Below, piece by piece: positions 36,901 to 50,300 of a DNA stretch of 64,000 nucleotides; the stretch's first letter is position 1; the number at the start of each line of letters is the position of its first letter. The notes under the pieces were generated by a model. The model saw nothing but the letters and a program-made list of their open reading frames with translations, was not told where the DNA came from and did not search any database. The position numbers and the translations under genes are program-made. Where the stretch lies: contig JAGQDJ010000202.1 in assembly GCA_022885665.1 (NCBI GenBank), positions 744,001-808,000 of the forward strand. Direction: 5' to 3'. This stretch comes from Triops longicaudatus. Lineage: Eukaryota > Arthropoda > Branchiopoda > Notostraca > Triopsidae.

Positions 36901-36991
36901 TTTGGCGGCTGGAGGGTTCCCTTTAAAGAATCAAAATCCCTTTGCGGTCTTGTGGGGTGGGTATATTCACCTAAACGTCGTTGACAGTCCT
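36901..36991 (-). other. Synapsin 5' UTR exon part
   Basis: Minus-strand sequence between the proposed start and a good splice acceptor (TTTTTATTTAG|AGG, exon start at 36991). It contains the in-frame TGA. The upstream leader exon was not located. Confidence 0.45.
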
Positions 36992-38514
36992 CTAAATAAA
37001 AAGGAAAAAAAGGTAGTATGAATGCAACGGTCATTAACACTCCTTTTGTGAATACAACATGACAAATGAACATAAATATAACTCCTCCCTTTCACGCAAA
37101 GCCCTTCCGTATCGATAAAACATTACGCGACGGTCGTTTTTGGGTCTTTTAATATTATTCGGAAGACGGTTTGCTATCTATCTAAAAAAAAATAAGATCC
37201 TGTTCTTATCAAAGCTTCTCTCTCACGCAAACACCCACCTAATCCTAGACGGCAGAGCCCAACGAGTTTAAAGTCAATCGTTTTGCCGTAAAGTACTAGT
37301 GAGCAGGAAAAGAAGAAAAAATATCGATGTAGTGAACCGCGAAGAAAAATCTTCTCAATGTACCTTCCTCCCGCCAGTAAATTGCCACGTTGCCAAAAAA
37401 AACTCTGAATTCCTTCGCAAAGATCGGTACCACGCTTCTGAGACATTTCAAAACTCTTCTCTAATTTTCTTGGCCTAATTAAGTGAAACAGCAATCTGGC
37501 TCGCCTCAGGTTTAATTATGTATTCATTCTGAATTTCCCTGCAAACTAAAAAAAATAGACCATGGGCCCTGGTATTTGTCTCTGGCTTCACTTAAGCAAA
37601 ATCCTGCAAATGGCATATAAGTTTGATTATGCGTGTTCAAAGCACTGCAGTGAGTCCCGCAGGCTGAAACTGCTACGGGGAAGCAATATGGCCGAAATAA
37701 CGAAGCGGAATTCTGCCCGGGGCGATGTCATTTCCTTCCCGAGCTCGGACACTCTTTCCATGGGGCCCCAAGAGTTGAAGCTGCTGCAACTTATTTCGTT
37801 AAGGCGCGTGACTTGGATGGCATCTCTAATCAATACGTTACAAAAACCGTCCAGCAAAAGAACAACTTTCCTCTCTTCCCTCTAGTCACAAGCTCTTGGA
37901 CAAACATTAGGCGTGTTATTAGAGCAGAACGTTTTTACTGGCTGTCAGTACTTCCCCTCCCTTTTCACTCACGAGCATTACCGAAAACTTTTTTGTGACT
38001 TGCAGACATTACTATGCTATCTTACAGTAGGGAGCAACAGAATATATCATGGTCCGACTTTTCTTTCATGAAAGTTATATAGCAGTGCGATCGATACTCC
38101 TGCCTAGTCATATTACTCAACTGTTAGCGAGGAGGGGCAGAATCCTAAAACAATCCCTAGAGCTTTTTTCGGCATTACCGGACACTCCACTGAAAAAGTG
38201 CAAAGACTGCATGTTTGCTATTATGTTTTGTGAAATACATGTCTGTTTGTCAAAAGCTACTTCACGTGCATTCTTCGCCCCAAAAGCCTTTACATGCTTT
38301 TCACGACAATCCTAAAGAAAGAGAAACGTCGGGGTTCTTAAGTCCCTATTTCTTGGCAGAAAATGGTCGATACTCGGATCAATGGAAAGTATTTATGCTA
38401 CGATAAGCATGTTTTGGAAGATCCGGGGTTTTTAAATTATTGTAAACAGAGATGGGTGTAATACATACGAGTTTGGACTTACTGTGCTTTCCTTGGTACC
38501 GGGATCTGGGGCTT
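36992..38514. other. Upstream of synapsin coding start, no gene recognised
   Basis: Probably synapsin 5' leader intron and flank. Open frames on both strands (for example 37562-37885 plus) show no family resemblance. Confidence 0.4.
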
Positions 38515-38694
38515 TTAATAGCGAGGAATAAGCCGCGTGTTACGAACTGCACTTATGAACCGCTGCTGAGTACAGAGACCGATGATGTCAGGTGAAAGTC
38601 GAACTTGCCCAGTACACTGTAGCTGGTAGTCTGCATCGAAATTCTTGCGAGGAATTGAGCAGCAAGCAGAAACGATGGTTAAAAGCAGCTTCAT
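38515..38694 (-). CDS. Possible small secreted peptide ORF, weak
   Basis: A 59-codon frame begins MKLLLTIVSACCS, which looks like a short signal peptide, and ends in a stop. It contains four cysteines, two of them inside the putative signal. No homolog is recognised and no splice evidence exists, so it may be chance. Listed only because it lies in an otherwise empty 4-kb interval. Confidence 0.15.
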   Translation of the reverse strand: MKLLLTIVSACCSIPRKNFDADYQLQCTGQVRLSPDIIGLCTQQRFISAVRNTRLIPRY

Positions 38695-38730
38695 TGCTTC
38701 ACGACGCAACTGCAAGCGCCTAGCGATCAA

Positions 38731-40204
38731 TAACCAACGGCGCTAGGGCAAACTTTTGTTGTGACCCACATTCTTATTACAATTCCGACGACCACCCGAA
38801 GTTCGGGTTTTTCGAAAACTTTGCACAAACTTATCGTACCGTATATAAAAAATGAGGGAAAATTGCAATATGTTTGCTAAGCTGCGAAGAAAGTGTTGCA
38901 AATAAGCTTCTGGTGTCTGGACAACCGAACATTCACAGAATAAGTCGCTTAAGGACTTACAAGACAGTTTTTGGTGTGTTTAATTAGATTAAAAGAAGAA
39001 AAAAGAAACTTTACCGCCAAGAACTTGTGGAGTTTGTGATGTGTCCTTAGGTCTTAGGAGTTAAGAAACGCAAGTTTTAAAAACGGAAAGCTTTAATAGT
39101 TAAACGATTTTTACGACGCTAAATCAAAGGTTTCTATTTAATGAAATAAGGCTTCAAGGGATTAATTATCCCGTAACTTATAACAATGAAAGAATAAGAT
39201 AGGAAAAGACGCTACAGGCGTAGACAAGCTTCCAAAGAAGATCACTGTCACAAGTTTCACGTTAGAAGTTACGACAAGCATCTTTAATTACATAGTGAAG
39301 CTCGACTATTGTTGCACAACAAGAGGAGTGTGAATTTTCATTTCAAAAGTTATATTTATTGGCTTTAAAAGTTAAGATTCTGCGGTTAACATGTTAGGGA
39401 GACGTGAAGCTGTGCTACTTAAGATGGAAGTACAAAATGAACGTGGAAGCTTCTCTGAAGAAATCCTAGACCAATATTGACAAAGTTCTAAATTCCCTCC
39501 GACAGCATTCACGGAAAAATTTGAAATGAAATTTATGGTTTTGCAACTCGCAACACCATACACTTTCCTCCACTCTTATTGTGAAATACTCTGGTTATTA
39601 CAATTAGACTTCGCAATTTCTTTCGCGTCTGGAACGTTGCAAATCATTTTTTAACTGGACTTCCTAGTTGTCTCTCTGTGCACAGTAATTTTTTTTTTCG
39701 AGTATCTTAAAAGGTAAGATTCGTATAGATGCACTCAAATTATTTGAAAGCTTGAAAATTTCGGATTGTGACGCAGAATTAGCAATATGACTTAAGTCAC
39801 CGAATATAGCTTGCCTTCATTTTTCTAAAAAAAATATTATTACATTTTGCACATAACTTACCCCATTCACTAATGGATGTTTCGTACTGAAGCGACATGT
39901 AAAAAAAATTCAGTGTTGGGCATTGCCATAAAGCCTCGATTGACGATAGAGCTACGTTCAACAAACGTGTTGTCGAACCGAAGCAATCGCAGAATTGGGT
40001 CTTCATATTAAATTACGTGTAGTTCTCAATGTCACAAAACCGCGCTTTAAAAACACACTGAACATAGTTTTACTCTTGTTCTTTAAGAACAGCGATTATT
40101 TATTATTTACCTTCCCCAGTAGGATTTATATCGAGAACCTCCTCAAGATGGCTTGCGTGTTTCCGTTTACCTTTATTCTGCGTTTTTCAAGCTAGCATTA
40201 ATAC
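38731..40204. other. Intergenic, no firm gene
   Basis: A weak minus-strand exon-like stretch at about 39862-40000 (frame reading DPILRLLRFDNTFVERSS) ends near a GTAAGT donor, but its acceptor is unclear. Confidence 0.35.
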
Positions 40205-40396
40205 CTGTAGGTGCCATAACATCCGTCGCTTTGCGCGTTATCACTTTTTTCCCTATGTTTCCAGCAGGCTTCAACTTCCGAAATCGTGAAGGTGACGGTT
40301 TCTGTATCCATTTTGCACTTGCTGTATTTTCCACTCCCGTTGAACGGTTCGAGTACGGGATAGGACAACATTGCCTTGGTTGTGGTAATCATTGCA
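40205..40396 (-). other. Unassigned exon-like open block
   Basis: A 192-nt minus-strand block bounded by AG (GACATAG|TGC) and GT (CTACAG|GTAT) is open throughout in one frame, reading for example SYPVLEPFNGSGKYSKCKM and TISEVEACWKHREKSD. Composition looks protein-like, but no family is recognised and partner exons were not found. It lies downstream of the ZP gene and upstream of synapsin. Confidence 0.3.
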
Positions 40397-40737
40397 CTAT
40401 GTCTGCTTTACTAAAATCCCTTTTTTTGTGCTCTACAAAGATAAAATTTATATTAATAATACGTTCAGAATTTGGTAAATCAACCACGAATGAAGAATGA
40501 ATACGAAATTATGACACAAAACTATATTTAAAAGTTTGAATTATACAACGTTACTTCTGTTTCACTTCCAGGAATGAATCGATTTTGCATTATATTAAAG
40601 AGGCTTTGTTATTTAAGTTAGTTTGCAACACATTAATAAGGCCACTAATATTTACACAACGGTTCCACCAAGAAAACATGAAAAGTTACGAGGAGTTAAG
40701 AAAAAAAATTCACCCTAGGGCCAGGAACCTTTCCCTT

Positions 40738-40743
40738 TTTATT
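40738..40743 (-). terminator. Candidate polyadenylation signal of the ZP gene
   Basis: AATAAA on the minus strand, about 610 nt after the ZP gene stop codon. Confidence 0.35.
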
Positions 40744-41351
40744 TGGCAACTATGTAATTTCAGTTCCGTCTTACCCAAACTTATGGTCCTCTACGTTTCC
40801 GTCTTAGAACCCAGCACATCACCGTACCCTTCTTCTTTCTCCACACCGGGGTAAATTTTTATATATACGAGATTATCAAAATCATACTCATTTCCATAAC
40901 TAAAAACCAACGCTCACTATTTACAATGTTCAAAGCTGCAGATAAAAAAAGATGTTCCCGCCCACTACACAACGAAACGCTACTGCATGTACAAGGCAAC
41001 AATTCCTTCCCTTCACCAACGAGGGAAGTCCCTTTTGACAATGCAACAAGTTTTTTGCAAACCACGTGGGTTTCAGCGGGTTTTCATACAATAAGTTGTG
41101 ACGGTAATGAATACAGGAGGGGAGGAAACTGTCATTCCGAATATGAGGTGATGTAACTTTTGGGAGAAACAAGGCAATCTGAACTATGAAGGGCACACTA
41201 AGAATAGATTTGCCGTCGTCTCTACGCATGAATCCAATCACTGCCGCAGGAGTGGTAAATGGACGTTTTTCCTATTCTTTTTAATTTGCTTGGTCAATTT
41301 GCTTGTTTGTTTTGCCTTGGTTTAACTTGTGCGCTTCCCTGCTTTGATATT

Positions 41352-44300
41352 TCATGCTCGCCCCGAGTAATGTGATCCTGATGTCGAACCTGGTCCAGGC
41401 CCATGATTAACGTGCCCATTATGGTGATCGCGATGTCGAGAAGGCTGATGGTCCCTTTCGCGTTCTCTGTGAGGTCGTTTGTTAGTTCCCACGGGTCCAA
41501 CTGTCGAATGTGGGCCTGGTTGCGAATATCGACTGCCCGGACGTGAATGGACAATTGCATAATGATCACTATTGGTGGAGTACGAGCGCGTCGAATTCAT
41601 AGTGGAGCCGGCTGACATGTACCCTGGTTTCCCATTTAAGGAATACCTAAGAAAGTACGGCACAAAATTACAAGCTTTGTAAGCATATCAGCATACTTAA
41701 ACAAATACAATTTTAAGATAAAAGTGCTGCTTGCAAACACAAGTATCAATAAATGAACAAAGTGCGTGATTCGGAAACGAAAAACAGCTCAAAGAAATGT
41801 AAGTGCAAACAATACCAAAAGTCAAGTAATTTATTTAAAGATATATTACGTGTAAAAAAAATATTTGAAAATAAGTACAGATTGAAAACTCGTAACTGTC
41901 CAAACATTTAAAAACAAATTCTAAATTATTTAATTGGAAAATGTAGAAAATGTGGATAAGAGGAAATGTTTTATTTTTGCAACGTGAATTTCATAACGCT
42001 GAAAGACCCGTGGGAGGTTTGATAAAAGGGATAGGAAGGGAACAACGACGGGACGAACGGTAAGTTTGAAACGTAATTAGGAAACTGTAGTATGGGTGCA
42101 ATGTATACGTACTGTGAGCCGTGCCAACTCCGATAAGGATCGTACTCTTCGATAATACTGGGCTCCTTCTCGATGACCTCGGTTTTGGTGCAACTGCACG
42201 TCATGGCGGTACAGAGGAAAATGTTGATAATGAGCATAATTAAGAACAGGATGCCAAAGGCGATGCACAGATAAAGTAGCCACATGGGCATTCCTCGTTC
42301 TTCAATCAAAGAAGCCGCTACAAAGACCAATCAGGAAAACATTGCATAATTAAAAACAGGACTTCACAAACACTCTGAAATTTCTTTCTTTCTTAATGAA
42401 ATTTTCTTACCCACACGCTCGCCGGGCTCATATACGAAGAAACTATATGAAGCCAACAAAGTACCGTCAGGTTCGGGTACGTTACCAATTGCTCGACCTT
42501 GGAACGGTAAGTCATCATCGCAAACTGGCTCTACACATCCACCTAAATTTTAAAGTGTTTATTATAGGACTAAACTTCTTAAAACTTCACCTACTACTTT
42601 ACCAAATATTTCGCGTAAACTCTAGGTACAAAAATGTCATACCAAAATAAAAACTGTACTATGGAATGAAAAATACCTCGACAGACGTTAATATCGCATT
42701 GGATGTTGATTTGCCGCGAGTCAAAAAATCTAAACATGGGTAATTCTGTTTCGTAGTATCCTCGATCGGTGAGACGGAATTTATCCATTAATTTGCTCTC
42801 CGGGCACCTGAAATTATACATTATGAAAAAAAAATATTATTCCCGTTACGAAACGTAAGAGTCAAAATGCTGATACTAAAGAATGTAACTAAATCACAAC
42901 CTACATTTTCGGGAGACAGTGTAATTATGAGTTCAGTTTTATCGATAAGTTAAAGGTCAAAACACTTGAAACGTGATGGAACTCATTGCAGGCTTAAGAA
43001 GAAAATGAGAATTCGTAGCTTAAGCATGTGTCAAACGTGACTGTGATTGAGCGATACAGGGTGTTAAGAGTCACGAGAGGATTTTTCAGAAAGGATGACC
43101 TAAGCATACTTGGTGCATTTATTATGCTTTAGAAATCATAACAAATAAGAGGAATCCACATGGTGGCAAGGAAAAAATAAGAAAACTGTAGCACTAGATT
43201 TATTGTTGTCGTCCATCAAAGAAATACTTGACAGCTTAGCGTTACAAATTATACTTAAATTTCTTGCGCTTGTTTCTTTGCGTTCCGCAGGTCCTAGACT
43301 CATCGATTTCCAATGAGCCATGAACGGTTTCCTGTCTCAAATGATCTTAATGAAGGGAAAAAGCCTTGACAAACAAGTACGAAAGAATAGACCTAATAGG
43401 TTGAAACGAATAACCCCCAATTACCCAGAAGTACGAAATGTCTGCAATTAGTAGCATTCACCCGTTTTGTTCGGGTTACAGTTAGCGGTTAATCCCTCAT
43501 AGTCTGCAAATTAATGCGCGTATTAAAGAAGAGACTAATACAAATTATTGCGTTTAAAGGAACTCCTCCAACCTAGAAAACATAATAATACAAATTTCAA
43601 CAAACTCGATAATTTTTAAATACTTTTTAAAATATTAAAACTACTATAAGTTAACTGTAATCAACTAGCGTTCTCTTGACGCTGTTAAACATAGCTGTTA
43701 CTAGTTCTACTACATCTCGACAAACAAAAAGAATCGATAAATATAGCACAAAAGTATTTATTTTTTAGAATTCCAATCAAGTCAAGGAAAACTTACCCTC
43801 TCTTATCGAACAAGTTTGAAACGGTGCTATTGGCTCCTCCGAATGTAAAACACGTCGTAGGTCGGTAACCGTATCCAGCTATAAAACGAAACGGCAATCA
43901 AAACCTTTTTTTCAGGCAAACTTTGACTAAAAAATTCGGCTTTTCTTAACGAATATAACTCAACGCTCCTTAGATGGCTTCAAAGGAAACAGATTAGAGA
44001 ACCTTTCCAAAAAACAGATAATTTAAAAAAGGGGAAAACTAATTTTTCTACCATTTGCATGCTCTGACCTTATCTGCGAATAAGAATCAGTTTCCCTTTC
44101 GTTCCATGCACGACACTAAGGCGATCCTTAATTATTTCTTTCCTACCTTGAATCTGTGTTCCTTCATTTCCATAAATAAGCAACAACAGTTCATCCAGAC
44201 AGAGACTTTCTGCGTTTTCAAGGCGATCTACCTTCCTTGTAAGGCAGTTATTGCACACCGCCCATCTTCACTTTTTCTTTCGATATATTTTCTTTTTTTT

Positions 44301-47300
44301 TTAGTTTTCAAATATGCACCCAAGGTCAGCAGAAGCCAGAAAAAAAAATACTACCTTAGAACTTCTACAGCAAAGTGTGGAGCACATGTCAACTCGCATA
44401 GCAGTCTGGTTATTTTTTCTTTTTCTTCCTCGTCCTTTTAACGAATGACCCCTTGGAGCTCTGTTCATCCAGGAAGAGATTAACATAACTACTAAACCAT
44501 CCTAGCCAAGCCGTAAAATGCTAGAACCCTAACCTTTTTTCAGATTTAATAGATGTTTCGTAAACTAAGAAACACCCAAAGGGTTGATGAAGATTTATTC
44601 TTGGAATAATCGGTTATATAACCCCTAAGCAAGTTTTTCGCCCTGGGTAGCTATTTAGGTCTTGCATTATTGTACTTTTTACTTCGCCCGAAATTGGACT
44701 TCAGAGTTGAAATTACATTACAATGACATTTATAATGTCCCGAAAGTTATAATATATTTTATAAAAGTGAGAAGGCCTTTTTACTGAAATTCTGCGATAA
44801 AACCAGCACGTGAATGTCGCTTTTTATTTTGATGGTACTTAACAATCCTTCGCAACACTTCTGTAAGCTTAAACCCAAATGATCTTAGAATTAAAGGTAT
44901 TTTTTAAACCTCCCTTTATGAACCTCAACCTCCCCTATTTTACGAAGCCAACATGGCAAACGATATTAAACAATAAGTTATTTAGTTATGAATCACTAAG
45001 TAGCCAGCATGTTTCACGAACTCGTAATACTGGCGAATACTTTGATGAGGTTTATTCCATTTTGAAGACTTGACCTACTTTAAATGCCCCTCAGTTGCAC
45101 AACACAAATTGTCGAAATAAAAAGGTGTAGTTTCTTACCATCGAGGTTGTTGATACCCACACGAAGTTTGTATTTACGGCCATAAATCGCTTCGGTTACC
45201 CGTCTGCCCTCATCGTCATATAACCGCATGTAACTATCGACGGACTCATTTCTAGGAAAATTCGAAACAAAAATCGAACAATAAATAAGTCACGGAAGGT
45301 CCACAATACAAGAACAACAGGAAATAGCTACGACGGTTGAGATGTGGTCGACAGGCTCATTTAAAAAGTAAGCAAAGAGTACATGACCTGCAGCTTATTC
45401 TGTGCTCTCTACAACAATAAGGGATACATTACCCAGTACAATGTTTCCCGGCACGAGATGATAATGACTTGAGAAAAACCCAAAAGGGTAAAAAAATGTT
45501 CTGACACGACACACTGAGGCCACCGTATCAAGAGGTCATAAGGAGAATGTGTGAAGGAAGTCTTTTTCTAACAACTGCATCAGTAACGGTACACTGACAC
45601 TTCTAAGACAAAAGATCTATCCAGACTCTGTGACCTCTTTTTGCTAAGTTTTTTTGGCACTCGCAATTTCGCCAATCATAGATTGTTACAAAAAGATTAA
45701 AAAAAAAAAAACAAAATAAAAATATTATAACTGTATGCCATGCTGATAATGAACGCTGTAGTCAAACGAAGCATTTAAAATTCTAACAGCAACGTCCGCC
45801 AAGAGTCTGCAAAAGCAGTCATTATTAGGCATTATGAAAGAAAGTTACTCGCGGAACGTAATTTTAAACTGTGGCGAGTAAGTGGCAAACAAAATAAAGC
45901 TTTAAAGCTGACTAGCGCAAACAATACACGAATTAGCAATTCAAACGGGCGTTGTTGCAACCTAACATCCCGTAGTAGCTCTTTCCTTGGTTTTAGAATT
46001 TTCAGCTGTGTTTAGAGTCCACATATTGACAACCGAAACGTTAATCGCCAAACCATGATCTTCTCGTGTGGGAGATTACTATACGCTAATGTGTTGTAGG
46101 CACCATTCGTTAAAAAGATATTGCTATACTACCTCAGTGGGGACATTAGTGCTCCGTTACATTAGTGTGCCGAGTACTTAAATGTTTAATATGTCCTTTG
46201 CATGTTAATGCGGCAATTATTCGTGCTTAAACAGCCTTTCCTTTCTACTGTTGTAATAAAAGTGTTTTGAACCTTACATGGAATGACAAGTACCAGATTT
46301 TTTTTTAAAAAAAAACGCTAACTTTTAGTTTCTTTACTACATATTTCTGTGCTGGTTTGAAACGTACCATCTAAATTTTTACCACCATTTGAATATTTCC
46401 ACGCAACTACGATTCCTTGAACTTCTCTTGCAACTTATGACAATACTAATGAAGCTTTCGTAAGCTTTTTGTACGCAAACACTTACCTCGAATTCTTAAA
46501 TCCAGTTCGCCCACACGTGATGACGTAATATTTGTCATCTGCCAACTCCAATGTCCGATGGAATCTGACTGCAATAGGGACGGAGCGTTCAAAATTTCTC
46601 TACGTAAGTCCCGGAAAAGAGAAAAAATAAGACAACTTAAATACTGTTATTGCACTCACAATCATCTGAAACTCCTTAGTTAAAATTTGGAAAGTTCCTT
46701 GATCTCCGTTTAGTTTTTGTCTATTTTTTGCACTAATCTACTCTTCTTTCATATGCACAAAACTAGTGAAAAAAGACAGACATAACTGTATGCACTTTAA
46801 GCCTTACAGCGTTAAGGTAAAGTGCAAGTGCCATGATAATTTACCCATCTGCACAGTCATGCACCGGTGACTTTTCCATCTTCTTCCAAGAATTCCCCTT
46901 CACCCGAAGAAGGAAAATATGAAGAAAAAAAGAAGATAAGCATGGCTGGCCACCCCGTATGTTGTCCACCACCATCATCACACCATCATCACTAACACTT
47001 CTGCTTTCCATTCATTTCGCTTTTCTTATCCACCACCACTAGCTACACAAAATTTCAAATACGTCTTGCATTACCAAGTCGTACAAACACGAACGAAGCC
47101 CTTTCGTATGAGATGTCTGGCTTTATTTATTAGAACATGACAATAATATTTGAATTACACTCCCTATACAATTATCTGAATTATTCTAGTGCTGAAAACG
47201 GCATTCTGAGAGCAGCTGAATGATAAAATTTTATGAAGCTGAATAAAGCGTCGCAAATGCTTAGTTCAAACTGATTTCTGAACAAAAAGCCCTAACAAAA

Positions 47301-50300
47301 TTAAAATCGCGTTATTTTTCTGCTATAGTTTCATAACGTTACTAGCTAAACCTACCAAATACTAGACGTGTAAAAAGGCAAAGCGTTCTGCACAATTATG
47401 AACGCGTCGAATACTTTCGGCATTAACCGAACCCAACAAACCTGATCACAGAAGATCTTGTCGGAATAACCAGCTCTTTTTTGCTACTTCGGGTTTTTGT
47501 TACTTTACACAAAAAGGTTCTCGCTGTAACTGGACTTGCAAACATCCAGACTTGCAGGCATTTCCGTTACTTTAAAAAAAAAATCGGCTAAGAATTAAAC
47601 AAATAAAAAGGCACACGCCTAATTTTCAACAAGCAAGTCAATCTCACTCAAAATTCACATGATTTGTCACTTTTGTTTGGAAACATCTACCGGAGTTTCA
47701 ACAAAACGGTACTGTGTCAAGATTTGCAGGCATGTGCGTTCCCAATTATTATCTCCTGTTATATGAATATTACTATAAATAAATTTTCATCTGCAAAAGT
47801 CTTGATTAGAAAATAGCTCAAAGCTACAGCAGAACGTTCCATAGGAGATGGGGAAACAAGCTTTCTCGAACACGAAGAGGAAAAATAAGAAAGAAACTGG
47901 ATTTTCGGAAAAAGGAGCACATTTAGAACAAAAGTAAAAGAACAACGCTACAATACAAATTTTTGAAGACTTACATCTTGGACCCCGCAATAATCGGAGT
48001 CATTCACCTTAGCTTGCATATTAACGCGGAAACTTGCACTGCTGCTGCCGTCTCCGTATGCGGTACATGCAGGTTTACGAGAACAATCGCCTCGCTGACG
48101 ATCGCAAACGTGGACGACACCTGTTGTAACAAACGCCACGGGTAGACAAAAAAATTAGTTGAAAGGTAGGGATGACGAGACATTGAAATGTCAATGTAAT
48201 TGTTGATGCAATTAAGTAGCATACGATTTTAATATTTGCTTCAAACAACTGTATACTCTTAAACTGGAAGTGTAAAGTCGAGTGTAATGAATATTACAAG
48301 AAAAGCCTACGTGATATGTGTATATTTTAGAATTACTCATAAAATTATTTCTATAATCATTAAATTTCACAGAAAACTCTATAAGCCTCAGAAGGATTTT
48401 TAACCATATCACGTCGCAATGCAAATGGCAAGTAACATCTTTTCGTGACATTTAATTATTTTTAAATAACATTTTTTTTATTACAGATTTTGAGCTAACA
48501 GATTTGAAAACCGTTACATGACAACTAGTCTATTTTTTCTCTGCATGATGCCCTTAACCTTGGAACAATAACTTCTACGGTCTGGGCGCTCGCCGTCAAA
48601 AGCTACCCAACCGAAACTCTATTTACAATTTTCCATAACTTCAAAAATAAGAAAAAAAATAAATAAATGTACATGCTTGACAAGAAAAAAGAATTGCTCT
48701 AAGGTTTTAGTCTTTCGAAAAAGTGTTCCGAAAAACCATCCAGACCGTGAAAGCGCCTAAAATTAAGCTAGTAAAAATGAAACTGAAAACAAAAATAAAA
48801 TGCTTGCAAAAACAAATAAAACACGCGACGAAATCGGACTATAGCTTACGTAAACGATGCTTTTAAGATCAATGACCCAATGAGTTTTCTGGGGAAAAAA
48901 AAAGAGCAGTGCATGGATAAACCAGACTTCAAGAGAGTGGAAAATGTTGCTTCTTGGTTAGTCTTCCTTCTATTTTTCCTCTTTTTTCCTAAGTTACTTT
49001 TTCCCTCGTTATTTTTTTCCCGAGAACTCCTCCAAGGCGCCACAATACTTAGAAGGCTTGTCTGGAAGCACTGGAAGCCCAAATTCGTGTTAATGATAGG
49101 TATACAAAGCTTACACTGCTCTGGGCATTGATTCAAGAAGTTTTAAAAAAGTTTTTCCCCGTAGATCCCAAGAGTCAAATAATTTTTTTTAAAAATTGTA
49201 AAGAGACACCTGTATTGTAGCTAGAATTATTTCGAAATTTCTACCGATAATAAAAAGCTAGTGAGACTTTATTAGTATATGACATCAATACATTACCATG
49301 GAAAGGAAGCTTGGTTTCCACCCGTACAGTCATCAAACTACCTTGGCAGGTCGCCGATACTGTCAAATTCAATAAATCTTGTTCTACACCAAACTGGCCC
49401 CATACCTAAAACGCAAATAATAAAATATTTAAAAACTCCACTTCACAGATGTTTCACAAATATAATAATGGCTAAAAAAAAACGACACATGGATTTTTAA
49501 AATTTCATCGCATGAAATTTGTCAATAACATAAACAACAAACAAACAAATACACAGATAAACAAGAAAATTAATAAGCCTAAAATTAACAAATACTGTAC
49601 ATAAAAATTTAATAAAATATAGACACCAAAGACAAACCACGAAGTGAAACAAAAGCAGACAAACTCACAGGCAAGCAAACTGTTGATTTGCTACTGGAAA
49701 GTAATGAAAGCTGTAGAATGAATTCAAACTGTAAATAAAGACAATGCTGAAAACAAGGCTGAAATCAGGACCTACGCAAGAAAAATCGTTCTCACAAACA
49801 TCCAAATCAGCAAGTGTTCTAGAATTGAGACGATTTTTCCTGTTTGAACAGGCGTGAACCTTTGAAAATGGAGTTTTAAAAGGCGAAATCAGTATTCAGT
49901 GTCTTAAAATCTACAGCTATTAACAGTTTTCAGTTCTTGAACACATCATAATGAAATAAAGAGGATGAATGGAAGAGATAGCAGGCAAATTTGAGTGACT
50001 CATCAACAGCAAAAACACCCAAGGTTGGTTAGGATGATCTTTCACATGCCCAAGATCGTATTCTTTGGAGGTACAGAAATAGATTTTTTTTTTTTTTTTT
50101 TTTTACCAGCTTTGTAATATGCATCCGTGTTCACTGTGTTGGGGGACAGAGTTATAAAGGCATTCTTTCTATTTTAAGTTTACTCAATAGTTTAACAGGT
50201 GTTACCGTAAGGCAGGAGCGTAAGGCAAGTTATCGGGAAGGTTACGAACCAACGCGCAATTTGCGCAGAAATTTCACTTCTCGGTGTTTTGATCTAACTT

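Noticed and set aside
40153..40500. 115-codon plus-strand ORF
   Set aside because: Lies opposite the minus-strand exon-like block and has no recognisable domain; probably a shadow or chance frame.
46964..46995. Short CCA/ATC-rich repeats that resemble a small array
   Set aside because: Irregular simple sequence without constant repeats and spacers; not a CRISPR-like or minisatellite array.
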